Shown piece by piece: positions 51,705 to 59,498 of a stretch of 64,000 bases of DNA. The notes under the pieces are model-generated. The model searched no databases. It had not been told where the DNA came from and saw only the letters and a list, made by a program, of their open reading frames with translations. The stretch comes from Roseomonas fluvialis. GTDB taxonomy: Bacteria; Pseudomonadota; Alphaproteobacteria; Acetobacterales; Acetobacteraceae. A program made the position numbers and the translations under genes. The stretch spans positions 3,001,001 through 3,065,000 of the forward strand of contig NZ_AP025637.1 of assembly GCF_022846615.1 (NCBI RefSeq), read 5' to 3'. Within the stretch, counting starts at the first letter, position 1, and each line of letters begins with the position of its first letter.

Positions 51705-52448
51705 ATGGACAGCCCGGGCTACATCATCCTCTCGCGCCTCGCGCTGCAGAACCGCGCCACGCAGGTGCTCGCGCACAATCTCGCGAATGCCGATACGCCC
51801 GGCTTCCGCGCGCTGCGCCCGGTCTTCGGCGAATTCATCCAGCGCCAGGACCAGGGCGGCGTGCCCCCCGGCGGACGCCCGGTCGCCTTCGTGCAGGACC
51901 GCGCCACCTGGCGGGACATGGACCTCGGCTCCATGCAGGTCACCGGCAATCCTCTCGATGCCGCCATCACCGGGGAGGGCTTCTTCGCGGTCGAGACCCC
52001 GCGCGGCGAACGCTACACGCGCGCCGGCCGCTTCAGCCTCGGCGAGGGCGGGCGGATCGTCGACATGGAAGGCAACGCGGTGCTCAACACCGATGGCGCG
52101 CCCATCGCGGTCTCACCCAACGACACGCGCATCGAAATCCAGGGCGACGGCACCATCCGCAGCGAGAACGGCGTGCTCGGCCGGCTGCGCGTGGTGCGCT
52201 TCGACAACCCGCAGGCGCTGCGCGCCGAGGGCGACCGCGTCTTCGAGGCGAATGGCGCCGAGGCCCAGGCGGTCGAGCGCCCCGCCATCCGGCAGGGCGT
52301 GCTCGAAGGCAGTAACGTCCGGCCCATTCTCGAAATGACGCGCCTGACGGCCGAACTGCGCGAATTCCAGTTCGCCGCGCAATTCGCCGAGAAGGAAGGC
52401 GAACGCCTGTCCACCGCCGTCGAGCGCATCCTGCGCCGGCGCTCGTAA
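51705..52448 (+). CDS. flgF: Flagellar basal-body rod protein FlgF
   Basis: 247 residues. The N-terminal ILSRLALQNRATQVLAHNLANADTPGFRALRPVF and C-terminal NVRPILEMTRLTAELREFQFAAQFAEKEGERLSTAVERIL are the rod signatures, and GEGFFAVETPRGERYTRAGRFSLGEGGRIV is the central motif shared by FlgF and FlgG. Length and order before flgG indicate FlgF. It starts 36 bases after a sigma-54 promoter. Confidence 0.93.
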   Translation: MDSPGYIILSRLALQNRATQVLAHNLANADTPGFRALRPVFGEFIQRQDQGGVPPGGRPVAFVQDRATWRDMDLGSMQVTGNPLDAAITGEGFFAVETPRGERYTRAGRFSLGEGGRIVDMEGNAVLNTDGAPIAVSPNDTRIEIQGDGTIRSENGVLGRLRVVRFDNPQALRAEGDRVFEANGAEAQAVERPAIRQGVLEGSNVRPILEMTRLTAELREFQFAAQFAEKEGERLSTAVERILRRRS

Positions 52449-52460
52449 GGATCACCCCGA

Positions 52461-53246
52461 ATGCGATCCCTCCACGTCGCCGCCACCGGCATGATGGCCC
52501 AGCAGAACAATGTCGAGGTCATCTCCAACAACATCGCGAACATCTCGACCACCGGCTACAAGCGCCGCCGGGCCGAATTCCAGGACCTGATCTACCAGAA
52601 CCTGCGCCGCACCGGATCGCAGTCGGCCGATACCGGCACCACGCTGCCCTCCGGCGCGCAGATCGGCCTCGGCGTGCGTACCGCCGCCGTCTACCGCATC
52701 CCCGAACAGGGCAACCTGCAGCAGACCGAGAACCGCTTCGACATCGCCATCCGCGGCAACGGCTATTTCCAGATCCAGCTGCCCAGCGGCGAGACCGCCT
52801 ATACCCGCGACGGCACCTTCGGGCTGAGCGCAGAAGGCACCATCGTCACCGCGGAAGGCTTCGTGGTGAACCCGGGCATCACCATCCCGGCCAATGCGCG
52901 CGACGTCACCATCAACGCGAATGGCGAGGTGCTGGCCAAGCTGGATGGCCAGGTGCAGCCGCAGAACGTGGGCCAGCTGCAGCTCGCGATCTTCCCCAAC
53001 GAAGGCGGGCTGGAAGCGATCGGTGACAACCTGTTCCTCGCCACGCCGTCATCGGGCGACGCCCAGCAGGGCGCACCGGGCACGGTCGGCTACGGCCAGA
53101 CCATGCAGGGCTTCATCGAGACATCCAACGTCAACGTCGTGCAGGAGATCACGTCCCTGATCACCGCGCAGCGCGCCTACGAGATGAACTCCCGCGTCAT
53201 CACCGCATCCGACGAGATGCTCTCCACCCTCACGAGGCTCCGCTGA
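52461..53246 (+). CDS. flgG: Flagellar distal rod protein FlgG
   Basis: 261 residues, the standard FlgG length. MRSLHVAATGMMAQQNNVEVISNNIANISTTGYKRRRAEFQDL is the N-terminal signature and ETSNVNVVQEITSLITAQRAYEMNSRVITASDEML the C-terminal one. It forms the distal rod. The stop overlaps the flgA start by one base (TGATG). Confidence 0.97.
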   Translation: MRSLHVAATGMMAQQNNVEVISNNIANISTTGYKRRRAEFQDLIYQNLRRTGSQSADTGTTLPSGAQIGLGVRTAAVYRIPEQGNLQQTENRFDIAIRGNGYFQIQLPSGETAYTRDGTFGLSAEGTIVTAEGFVVNPGITIPANARDVTINANGEVLAKLDGQVQPQNVGQLQLAIFPNEGGLEAIGDNLFLATPSSGDAQQGAPGTVGYGQTMQGFIETSNVNVVQEITSLITAQRAYEMNSRVITASDEMLSTLTRLR

Positions 53247-54199
53247 TGTTCCGCCGCACCCTGTTCGCGCTGCCGCTGCTGGCCCTGCCCGCGCGCGCCG
53301 ACGCCCTGCCCCCGCATCCGCGCCCGGTCGTGCTGGCCGAGGACGCCATGCTGCGCCTGGGCGACATCTTCGAGAACGCCGGCGCGCGCGCCACCCAGGC
53401 GGTGGGCGCGGCCCCCGCGCCGGGGCGACGGATGCTGCTCGATGCCGCCAACCTTGCCGCCATCGCGCGCCGCCACGGCCTGCCCTGGCAGCCGCTGTCC
53501 GGCGAGGAGCGCTCCGTCGTCGAGCGCCCCGGCCGCCCGGTCGCGCGCGACGAGATCGAGGCCCTGCTGCGGCTCGAACTGGCCCGCCTTGGTGCCGATG
53601 CGGAGTACGACCTGGACCTGCCGGGCTTCGCCCCGCCGCTGGTGCCGATCGCAGCCCTGCCCGAGATCTCGCTCGAAGCGCCGCACTACGACGCCTCGAC
53701 CCGCCGCTTCGCCGCCACGCTGGTGGTGGCGGCCGAGGGCATGGCGATGCAGCGCCTGCGCATCGCCGGGCGCGCCATGCCGACCGTGCCGGTGGTGCTG
53801 GCCACCCGCCGCATGGCCGTGGGCGAGGTGGTGCGCGCATCCGACATCGAGGAACGCCGCCTGCGCGCCGAACGCGTGCGCCCGGGGATGGCCCAGCGCG
53901 CCGAGGACGTCATCGGCCGCCAGCTGCGCCGCCCGATCGGCTCCGCCATGCCCTTCGTGACGGTCGACCTGGTGGCCCCGGTGGTGGTCGCCAAGAACCA
54001 GCTGGTGCTGATGGTGCTGGAGGCGCCGGGCCTCGCGCTCACCGCGCAGGGCCGCGCGCTCGAGGCCGCCGCGATCGGCGAGGTGGTGCAGGTGATGAAC
54101 CTCGCCTCCCGCCAGGTCGTCGAGGCCGAGGTCGTCGGCCCCGCCCGCGTGCGCGTGCGCCCGGGTGCCGCGCCGCTGATCCTCGCCGGGCGGCGCTGA
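53246..54199 (+). CDS. flgA: Flagellar P-ring assembly chaperone FlgA
   Basis: 317 residues with a signal peptide (about 1-20). The C-terminal part is an SAF domain: VPVVLATRRMAVGEVVRASDIEERRLRAERVRPG (about 187-220) then GRQLRRPIGSAMPFVTVDLVAPVVVAKNQLV. FlgA helps FlgI form the P ring. It is longer than the E. coli protein, having an extra N-terminal domain common in alphaproteobacteria. It is followed by flgH after 3 bases. Confidence 0.93.
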   Translation: MFRRTLFALPLLALPARADALPPHPRPVVLAEDAMLRLGDIFENAGARATQAVGAAPAPGRRMLLDAANLAAIARRHGLPWQPLSGEERSVVERPGRPVARDEIEALLRLELARLGADAEYDLDLPGFAPPLVPIAALPEISLEAPHYDASTRRFAATLVVAAEGMAMQRLRIAGRAMPTVPVVLATRRMAVGEVVRASDIEERRLRAERVRPGMAQRAEDVIGRQLRRPIGSAMPFVTVDLVAPVVVAKNQLVLMVLEAPGLALTAQGRALEAAAIGEVVQVMNLASRQVVEAEVVGPARVRVRPGAAPLILAGRR

Positions 54200-54202
54200 G
54201 CC

Positions 54203-54937
54203 ATGAAGCGCCTGGTCCTCCTCGCCCTGCCGCTCGCCATGGCCGCCTGTTCGGGCGCCGAGCGCCTGTCACGCCTGGGCGACCCGCCCGAGATGGCGAA
54301 TGTCACCAACCCCACCGCCGACCCGCGCTGGCGCCCGGTGACGATGCCCATGCCCAACCCGCAGGACCCGCCGCTGGCGAACAACTCCCTGTGGCGGCCA
54401 GGCAGCCGCACCTTCCTGCGCGACCAGCGCGCCGCGGCGGTGGGCGACATCATCACCGTCCTGGTCGCGATCCAGGACGACGCCGAATTGCAGAACCGCA
54501 CCACGCGGTCGCGCGACAATTCGGAATCGATGGGCGTGCCGCGGCTGCTCGGCCTCGATGCCTCCTACGGCCGGCTGTTCCCCGGCGGCTTCGACCCGTC
54601 GAACATGGTGCAGGGCAATTCGACCAGCGGCGTGAACGGCACCGGCGCCACGCGGCGCAGCGAATCCGTCACGCTGCGCGTCGCGGCCACGGTCACGCAG
54701 ACACTGCCCAACGGCAACCTGGTGGTGACCGGACGGCAGCAGGTGCGCGTCAATTCCGAACTGCGCGACCTGACCGTGGGCGGCGTGATCCGCCCGCAGG
54801 ACATCGCCTCCGACAACACGGTGCGGCACGACCGCCTGGCGGAAGCGCGCATCGCCTATGGCGGCCGCGGCACGATCAGCGACGTTCAGCGCCCGCGCGT
54901 GGGGCAGGAACTGTTGGACGTGATCCTGCCCTTCTGA
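54203..54937 (+). CDS. flgH: Flagellar L-ring lipoprotein FlgH
   Basis: 244 residues. A lipoprotein signal ends at the lipobox LAMAAC (C16). NNSLWRPGSRTFLRDQRAAAVGDIITVLVAIQDDAELQN and RTLPNGNLVVTGRQQVRVNSELRDLTVGGVIRPQDI-type segments match FlgH. It builds the outer-membrane L ring. Its stop abuts the poxB-like stop on the other strand with zero spacing (TGA followed by TCA). Confidence 0.95.
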   Translation: MKRLVLLALPLAMAACSGAERLSRLGDPPEMANVTNPTADPRWRPVTMPMPNPQDPPLANNSLWRPGSRTFLRDQRAAAVGDIITVLVAIQDDAELQNRTTRSRDNSESMGVPRLLGLDASYGRLFPGGFDPSNMVQGNSTSGVNGTGATRRSESVTLRVAATVTQTLPNGNLVVTGRQQVRVNSELRDLTVGGVIRPQDIASDNTVRHDRLAEARIAYGGRGTISDVQRPRVGQELLDVILPF

Positions 54938-56659
54938 TCAGCGTGTGAGGTTCACCTTCGCGAGGTCGATCACCTCGCGCGCGCGACCGTCCATCACGGC
55001 CTTGAGCAGGAACAGGCCGAAGTCGCGCACATTGCCCAGGCTGGTGCGCGGCGGGATCACCAGTTCCTGCCGCGCGCTGACCACATCCACCAGCGCGGGG
55101 CCGTCATGGGCGAAGGCTTCCTCGAGCGCGCCGCGCAGCGCCTGCGGCTTCTCCACGCGGATGCCCTTGATGCCCATCGCATTCGCCATGGCAGCGAAGT
55201 CGGGGTTCTTCAGCTCGACCCCGGTATCGAGGAAGCCGGCCGCCTTCATCTCGAGCTCGACGAAGCCGAGCGTGCCGTTGTTCAGCACCACCACCTTCAC
55301 CGGCAGCCCCACCTGCGTGAGCGTGATCAGGTCGCCCATCGACATGGTGAAGCCGCCATCGCCCGACATCGACACCACCTGGCGGCCGGGGAAGGCGCAT
55401 TGCGCGCCGATCGCCTGCACCATCGCACTCGCCATCGAGCCGTGGTTGAACGACCCGACCAGCCGCCGCTTCCCGTTCATCGGGATGTAGCGCGCCGCCC
55501 AGACCGTGGGCGTGCCGACATCGCAGGTGATGACGGCGTCCTCGGTGGCGATCTCGCCCACCAGGCGCGAGAGGTATTGCGGGTGGATGATGTCGCTGTC
55601 CGGGCTGCTCTCGGCCAGCGCATCGAGGTCGCGGCGCGCGGTCCGGTAATGCGCCAGCGCGCTGTCCAGGTGGGCGCGGTCCGGCTGGTCCTGCAGCAGC
55701 GGCAGCAGCGCCGCCAGGGTCGCGCGCACGTCGCCGACCAGCCCCTGCACCAGCGGGCAGCGGTTGCCCAGCGCCTCGGGGCTCAAATCCACCTGCACGA
55801 CCTTGGCGTGCTCCGGGTAGAACTGCCGGTAGGGAAAGCCCGCGCCCAGGATGACCAGCGTCTCGCAGGCCTTCATCGCCGCATAGCCGGACGCGAAGCC
55901 GATGAAGCCCGTCATGCCGACATCGAAGGGATTGTCGTATTCCAGGATGTCCTTGGCGCGCAGCGTGCGCACGATCGGTGCCTTCAATTTGGCCGCGAGC
56001 GCCATCACCTCGTCCTGCGCGCCCGCGCAGCCGGCGCCGCAGAGCAGCGTCGTGCGCCCGCCCGCGTTCAGCAGGGCGGCGAGCGTCGCGAGTTCATCGG
56101 CCGCCGGCACGATGCGCGGCGCGACGGGCGCGACCCAGGGCGCCGGCGTCGCATCGAGCGGCTTCAGCGCCACGTCGCCCGGCAGCACCACGACGGCGAC
56201 ACCCTTGCGCGCGACCGCCACGCGCATGGCGCGCTGCAGCACCTGCGGCAGCATGGCCGGGTGCGACACCAGCTCGACATAGTGGCTGCAGCCCTGGAAC
56301 AGGATCTCGGGGTGCGTGGCCTGGAAATAGTCGATGCCGATCTCGCTGCTCGGGATATGCGCGGCCAGTGCGAGCACCGGCGCGCCGGAGCGCTGGCAAT
56401 CGTACAGCCCGTTGATGAGGTGCAGGTTGCCCGGCCCGCAACTGCCCGCGCACACCGCGAGCTGGCCGGTCAGCTGTGCCTCCGCCCCCGCGGCGAAGGC
56501 CGCGGCTTCCTCGTGGCGCACATGCACCCAATCGATCGCGCCGTGCCGGCGCAGGCTGTCGGTCACGCCGTTCAGGCTGTCGCCGACCACGCCGTAGATG
56601 CGCTTCACCCCGGCGGCTTCGAGCGAGGCGGCGAGGAAGTCGGCGGCGGTCTGGGTCAC
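54938..56659 (-). CDS. poxB: Thiamine-diphosphate enzyme, pyruvate dehydrogenase (quinone)/PoxB-like
   Basis: 573 residues with the three-domain layout of the acetolactate synthase/pyruvate oxidase family. VRHEEAAAFAAGAEAQLTGQLAVCAGSCGPGNLHLINGLYD includes the catalytic Glu. The central domain (about 190-325) is the FAD/nucleotide-binding region, and GDGGFTMSMGDLITLTQ with LNNGTLGF is the ThDP motif. Length and the C-terminal basic segment favour PoxB, which converts pyruvate to acetate and CO2 with quinone reduction. It interrupts the flagellar cluster, converging on flgH without spacer. Confidence 0.83.
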   Translation of the reverse strand: MTQTAADFLAASLEAAGVKRIYGVVGDSLNGVTDSLRRHGAIDWVHVRHEEAAAFAAGAEAQLTGQLAVCAGSCGPGNLHLINGLYDCQRSGAPVLALAAHIPSSEIGIDYFQATHPEILFQGCSHYVELVSHPAMLPQVLQRAMRVAVARKGVAVVVLPGDVALKPLDATPAPWVAPVAPRIVPAADELATLAALLNAGGRTTLLCGAGCAGAQDEVMALAAKLKAPIVRTLRAKDILEYDNPFDVGMTGFIGFASGYAAMKACETLVILGAGFPYRQFYPEHAKVVQVDLSPEALGNRCPLVQGLVGDVRATLAALLPLLQDQPDRAHLDSALAHYRTARRDLDALAESSPDSDIIHPQYLSRLVGEIATEDAVITCDVGTPTVWAARYIPMNGKRRLVGSFNHGSMASAMVQAIGAQCAFPGRQVVSMSGDGGFTMSMGDLITLTQVGLPVKVVVLNNGTLGFVELEMKAAGFLDTGVELKNPDFAAMANAMGIKGIRVEKPQALRGALEEAFAHDGPALVDVVSARQELVIPPRTSLGNVRDFGLFLLKAVMDGRAREVIDLAKVNLTR

Positions 56660-56772
56660 GGGCGGCTCCGTCGTTGCGCCGCCGAGCCTAGACGCCCTGC
56701 CCGTCGCCTCGCCACCACTCCCGAAGCGCTCCGCCCAGGAAAGGGCCGCGGAGGTGCCCCGCGGCCGGGGGT

Positions 56773-56840
56773 CTAGGGGGGCCCTGCCCCCCCTACCGCC
56801 GGGAGGTTAGGGTTGGCGTCGCGGCTAACCTCCCCGGCGG
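56773..56840 (+). other. Two adjacent inverted repeats in the poxB-SRAP intergenic region
   Basis: The first, 56773-56795, is a G-run/C-run hairpin (TAGGGGGG pairing with CCCCCCTA). The second, 56796-56840, pairs CCGCCGGGAGGTTAG with CTAACCTCCCCGGCGG, a 15-bp stem with one bulged C and a 14-base loop. The second ends 9 bases before the SRAP gene ATG, so in that mRNA it would form a leader hairpin next to the start. It could equally be a bidirectional protein-binding site. Confidence 0.5.
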
Positions 56841-56849
56841 ACAAACCAA

Positions 56850-57557
56850 ATGTGCGGGCGATATTTCCAGGCGCGTGGATCGGGCGACATCGCGCGCTAC
56901 TTCGGCACGACGAACGCGGTGCCGAACCTCATCCCATCCTTCAACAAGGCGCCGACGCAGGACGGCCTGGTGGTGCGCCGCCATCCCGAAACCGGTGCGT
57001 TGCACCTTGATGTGCTGCGCTGGGGCCTGGTGCCGCGCTGGGCGAAGGATGCGACCGGCGGCGCGCGCATGATGAACGCTCGGGGCGAGACCGTCGCGGA
57101 AAAGCCCGCCTTCCGCGACGCCTTCGCGAAACGCCGCTGCCTGGTGCCGATGGACGGCTTCTACGAATGGCGCACGGAAGGAAAGGCCAAGCAGCCCTTC
57201 GCCTGTTCGCTGAAATCCGGCGAACCCATGGCCTGCGCGGGCTTGTGGGAAGGCTGGAAGCAGCCCGATGGCGACTGGCTGCGCACCTATTCCATCGTTA
57301 CCTGTGCCGCCGCCGGCCGCCAGGCGCTGCTGCACGAACGCATGCCGGTGATCCTGCCGCGCGAGGCCTGGGACGACTGGCTGGCGGGCGAGGACCCCGC
57401 CGCGTTGCTCAAGCCGGCCGAGGATGCGCTGCTCGCCTTCTGGCCGGTCGATGCGCGCGTCGGCCGCGTGAAGGAGGATGATGCGGGGCTGATCGCGCGC
57501 GACGCGCTGGCCGTGGCGCCGGCTGGGCTGGACGACGCGCCGCCGACGCTCGGCTGA
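56850..57557 (+). CDS. SOS response-associated SRAP peptidase (YedK/HMCES-like)
   Basis: 235 residues. The catalytic cysteine is residue 2 (MCGRY), fixing the start. N77 and R78 in MMNARGE, E106 in GFYEW and H162 in LHERMPVIL complete the active site seen in E. coli YedK. The protein forms a covalent link with abasic sites in single-stranded DNA and shields them. No GTTC-N7-GTTC box is seen upstream, so LexA control is not supported; the leader carries a long inverted repeat instead. Confidence 0.92.
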   Translation: MCGRYFQARGSGDIARYFGTTNAVPNLIPSFNKAPTQDGLVVRRHPETGALHLDVLRWGLVPRWAKDATGGARMMNARGETVAEKPAFRDAFAKRRCLVPMDGFYEWRTEGKAKQPFACSLKSGEPMACAGLWEGWKQPDGDWLRTYSIVTCAAAGRQALLHERMPVILPREAWDDWLAGEDPAALLKPAEDALLAFWPVDARVGRVKEDDAGLIARDALAVAPAGLDDAPPTLG

Positions 57558-57573
57558 TCCGCGCCCGCCCTGG

Positions 57574-58128
57574 TCAATCGTCCAGCGGCAGCGTGAGGCC
57601 CCGCTGCGCGAGCGAACCGCGCCAGGCCTCGATGACGCGCGGCGGCACCAGGCGGCGCAGCACGGCGCGGTCGAGCGTCGCGGCGTCGGTCGACAGCGGG
57701 ATGACCAGGATCGCGTCGGAGCCGCGCACCGACATCGCCACCTCGTCATGCAGCGTCGCCGACCTTCCGCCCCCGTGCCGCGTCCGGTGCCCGATGCCGG
57801 TGATGGTGTCGAAGGCGACCGCCTGGCGGAACGCGCGCAGGCCGTCGCACCCCTCGAAGACCAGGCTGTCGCCGCCGACCAGGATGCGGTGCGTGGTGCG
57901 CCCGTCGAGCACCGAGAACACGATGACGCCGAGAATGACCGTGCCGGCTGCGGCGAGCGGCCAGCGCAACATGCGCGCGCTGCCGGGCTTGCGTCGCAGC
58001 GACGCCCAAAGGATCAGGGCGACGACCACGGCCGCGCCGCCGACGGCGGCCATGGCGATGCCGAAGACCTGCGCCGCGATCGCCACGCAGCCCTCGCCCG
58101 ACCACGTTGTCCGGTACAGCGTGTCCAT
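57574..58128 (-). CDS. Hypothetical membrane protein, 184 residues
   Basis: Started at the ATG preceded by GGGGGA (an upstream in-frame ATG would add nine residues). Two membrane spans (about 17-41 and 56-77) are followed by a cytoplasmic domain of about 110 residues with strands VGGDSLVFEGCDGLRAF, DEVAMSVRGSDAILVIPLS and a helix RAVLRRLVPPRVIEAWRGSLAQRG. This resembles bacterial PH-like membrane proteins in outline but no family is assigned. It is convergent with the SRAP gene. Confidence 0.6.
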   Translation of the reverse strand: MDTLYRTTWSGEGCVAIAAQVFGIAMAAVGGAAVVVALILWASLRRKPGSARMLRWPLAAAGTVILGVIVFSVLDGRTTHRILVGGDSLVFEGCDGLRAFRQAVAFDTITGIGHRTRHGGGRSATLHDEVAMSVRGSDAILVIPLSTDAATLDRAVLRRLVPPRVIEAWRGSLAQRGLTLPLDD

Positions 58129-58271
58129 CGGGTCCCCCGCCGTGGCGCGCGCCAACGACGCGGTGGCGGCAGCGGCTTCTCAGCCGCCGGGACGAAGCAG
58201 AATTCCAGCCGACGTGACCGTGATGTCGATCACCGTCATCGGGCCATACGGCGCCCGACCGACCGTCATGC

Positions 58272-58688
58272 TCAGTCGTCGCGGTGGACGCGCTCCATCC
58301 GCTCGTGGCGCTCCTGCGCCTCGATGCTCATGGTCGCGATCGGGCGCGCTTCCAGCCGGCGCAGGCCGATCGGCTCGCCGCTTTCCTCGCAATAGCCGTA
58401 GGTGCCGGTCTCGATGCGATCCAGCGCCTGGTCGATCTTGCTGATCAGCTTGCGCGCGCGGTCCCGGGTCCGCAGTTCCAGCGCCCGGTCGGTCTCGACG
58501 GAGGCGCGGTCCGTGAGGTCCGGTTCGGCGATGCCGCCTTCGGAGAGGGAGGAGAGCGTCTCGCCCGCCTCGCGCAGCAGGTCCTGGCGCCATCGCAACA
58601 GCTTCTGCCGGAAGTATTCCAGCTGCACCGGGTTCATGAAGTCCTCGGTATCCGAGGGGCGATAATCGGGCGGCAGCGTCACGAGCAT
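58272..58688 (-). CDS. dksA: RNA polymerase-binding transcription factor DksA
   Basis: 138 residues. FMNPVQLEYFRQKLLRWRQDLLREAGETLSSL starts the coiled coil, DRASVETDRALELRTRDRARKLISKIDQALDRI completes it, and GTYGYCEESGEPIGLRRLEARPIATMSIEAQERHE is the zinc-finger region. Only one of the four zinc-ligand cysteines remains, so the finger is degenerate and zinc-independent, as in other alphaproteobacterial DksA proteins. It adjusts transcription with ppGpp. It lies downstream of fliX on the same strand (142-base gap). Confidence 0.92.
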   Translation of the reverse strand: MLVTLPPDYRPSDTEDFMNPVQLEYFRQKLLRWRQDLLREAGETLSSLSEGGIAEPDLTDRASVETDRALELRTRDRARKLISKIDQALDRIETGTYGYCEESGEPIGLRRLEARPIATMSIEAQERHERMERVHRDD

Positions 58689-58830
58689 CAGTCCAATCCC
58701 CCGGCGCAAGGCCCGGGCCGCCTCCACCGCGGCAGCCCGATACCCCCGTTCAAAGCGGGCGGAACATAGACGCGCCCCTGCCGTAAAGAAAAGGGGGGTT
58801 CGGCGACAAATCCCTGAAACAGCGTGGTTT

Positions 58831-59253
58831 TCAGTCTGATGACAGAAAACCTGCGCTCTCGCGCCGCGCGAGCTCGATCCGCACGCGCAGGGAAATCGCG
58901 GCAACCGCCTCCGCCAGGGCCGGATCGGCCGCCGTCTCCCCCTGCGTGAGGTCGGCCAGCCGGCGCAGCCGCGCGGGGTCGGCGCGCCCGCGCAGCAGGT
59001 CGCGCTGCAGGGCGGAAAGCTCATCCAGCATGGCATCCGCGCGGCGGCGCGCGCGCGCATCGCGCTCGGCGGCCGGGGCGGTTTCCTGTAGCGCCAGCAG
59101 GCCGATCGCCGATGCCGCGGCCGGGCGCTCGGCGGCCTGCGCGCCCTCGGCCTCGGTCGCGCCGGCATCGATGCGGAACCCGCCCGCGGCGCCGCGTACC
59201 GCGCGCCCGGCGCGGATCGTGGTGCTGCCTCCGGGGCCGCGAATCGGCTGCAT
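58831..59253 (-). CDS. fliX: Flagellar assembly regulator FliX
   Basis: 140 residues. The N-terminal half is low complexity (RPAAASAIGLLALQE and around); the C-terminal half (RRRADAMLDELSALQRDLLRGRADPARLRRLADLTQ, then DPALAEAVAAISLRVRIELARRE) is the conserved FliX region. In Caulobacter FliX gates FlbD, the sigma-54 activator of late flagellar genes. GGAGAGGA precedes the ATG. It is divergent from flgI, whose promoter is a sigma-54 site in the shared 245-base gap. flbD itself is not in the window. Confidence 0.85.
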   Translation of the reverse strand: MQPIRGPGGSTTIRAGRAVRGAAGGFRIDAGATEAEGAQAAERPAAASAIGLLALQETAPAAERDARARRRADAMLDELSALQRDLLRGRADPARLRRLADLTQGETAADPALAEAVAAISLRVRIELARRESAGFLSSD

Positions 59254-59340
59254 GCGTCCTCTCCTTCCTCCTGCCGGCAGGCTCCGCCGCCCACCCGGCA
59301 AGCCCTGCCGCCCTGCCCGCCGCCCGCCCGGCTCTGGCCC

Positions 59341-59355
59341 TGGCACGGCGCTTGC
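59341..59355 (+). promoter_or_regulatory. Sigma-54 promoter for flgI
   Basis: TGGCACG-GCGC-TTGC matches the -24/-12 consensus exactly, with GG at 59342-59343 and GC at 59354-59355 ten bases apart. It lies about 144 bases before the flgI ATG, in the 245-base divergent region with fliX. The long leader after it is very G+C-rich with no clear structure assigned. Confidence 0.87.
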
Positions 59356-59498
59356 CCTGTCCGCCCCGAACCACCCGCACCGCCCCGCATCCCCGGCGCC
59401 GCCGGGCCCGGATGCCGGGGCGCGCGCCGGGCAACCGCGCCGCGCCGGCGGCGTGCGGGAGACGCATCTTGGCCACCAATGCTTACGCGAGGACGAAG

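Noticed and set aside
56660-56849. LexA box upstream of the SRAP gene
   Set aside because: No GTTC-N7-GTTC or close variant occurs in the 190-base region.
59254-59340. Possible sigma-54 site reading toward fliX
   Set aside because: A GGCAGGG-CTTGC string on the minus strand has the wrong GG-to-GC spacing (8 or 11 instead of 10).
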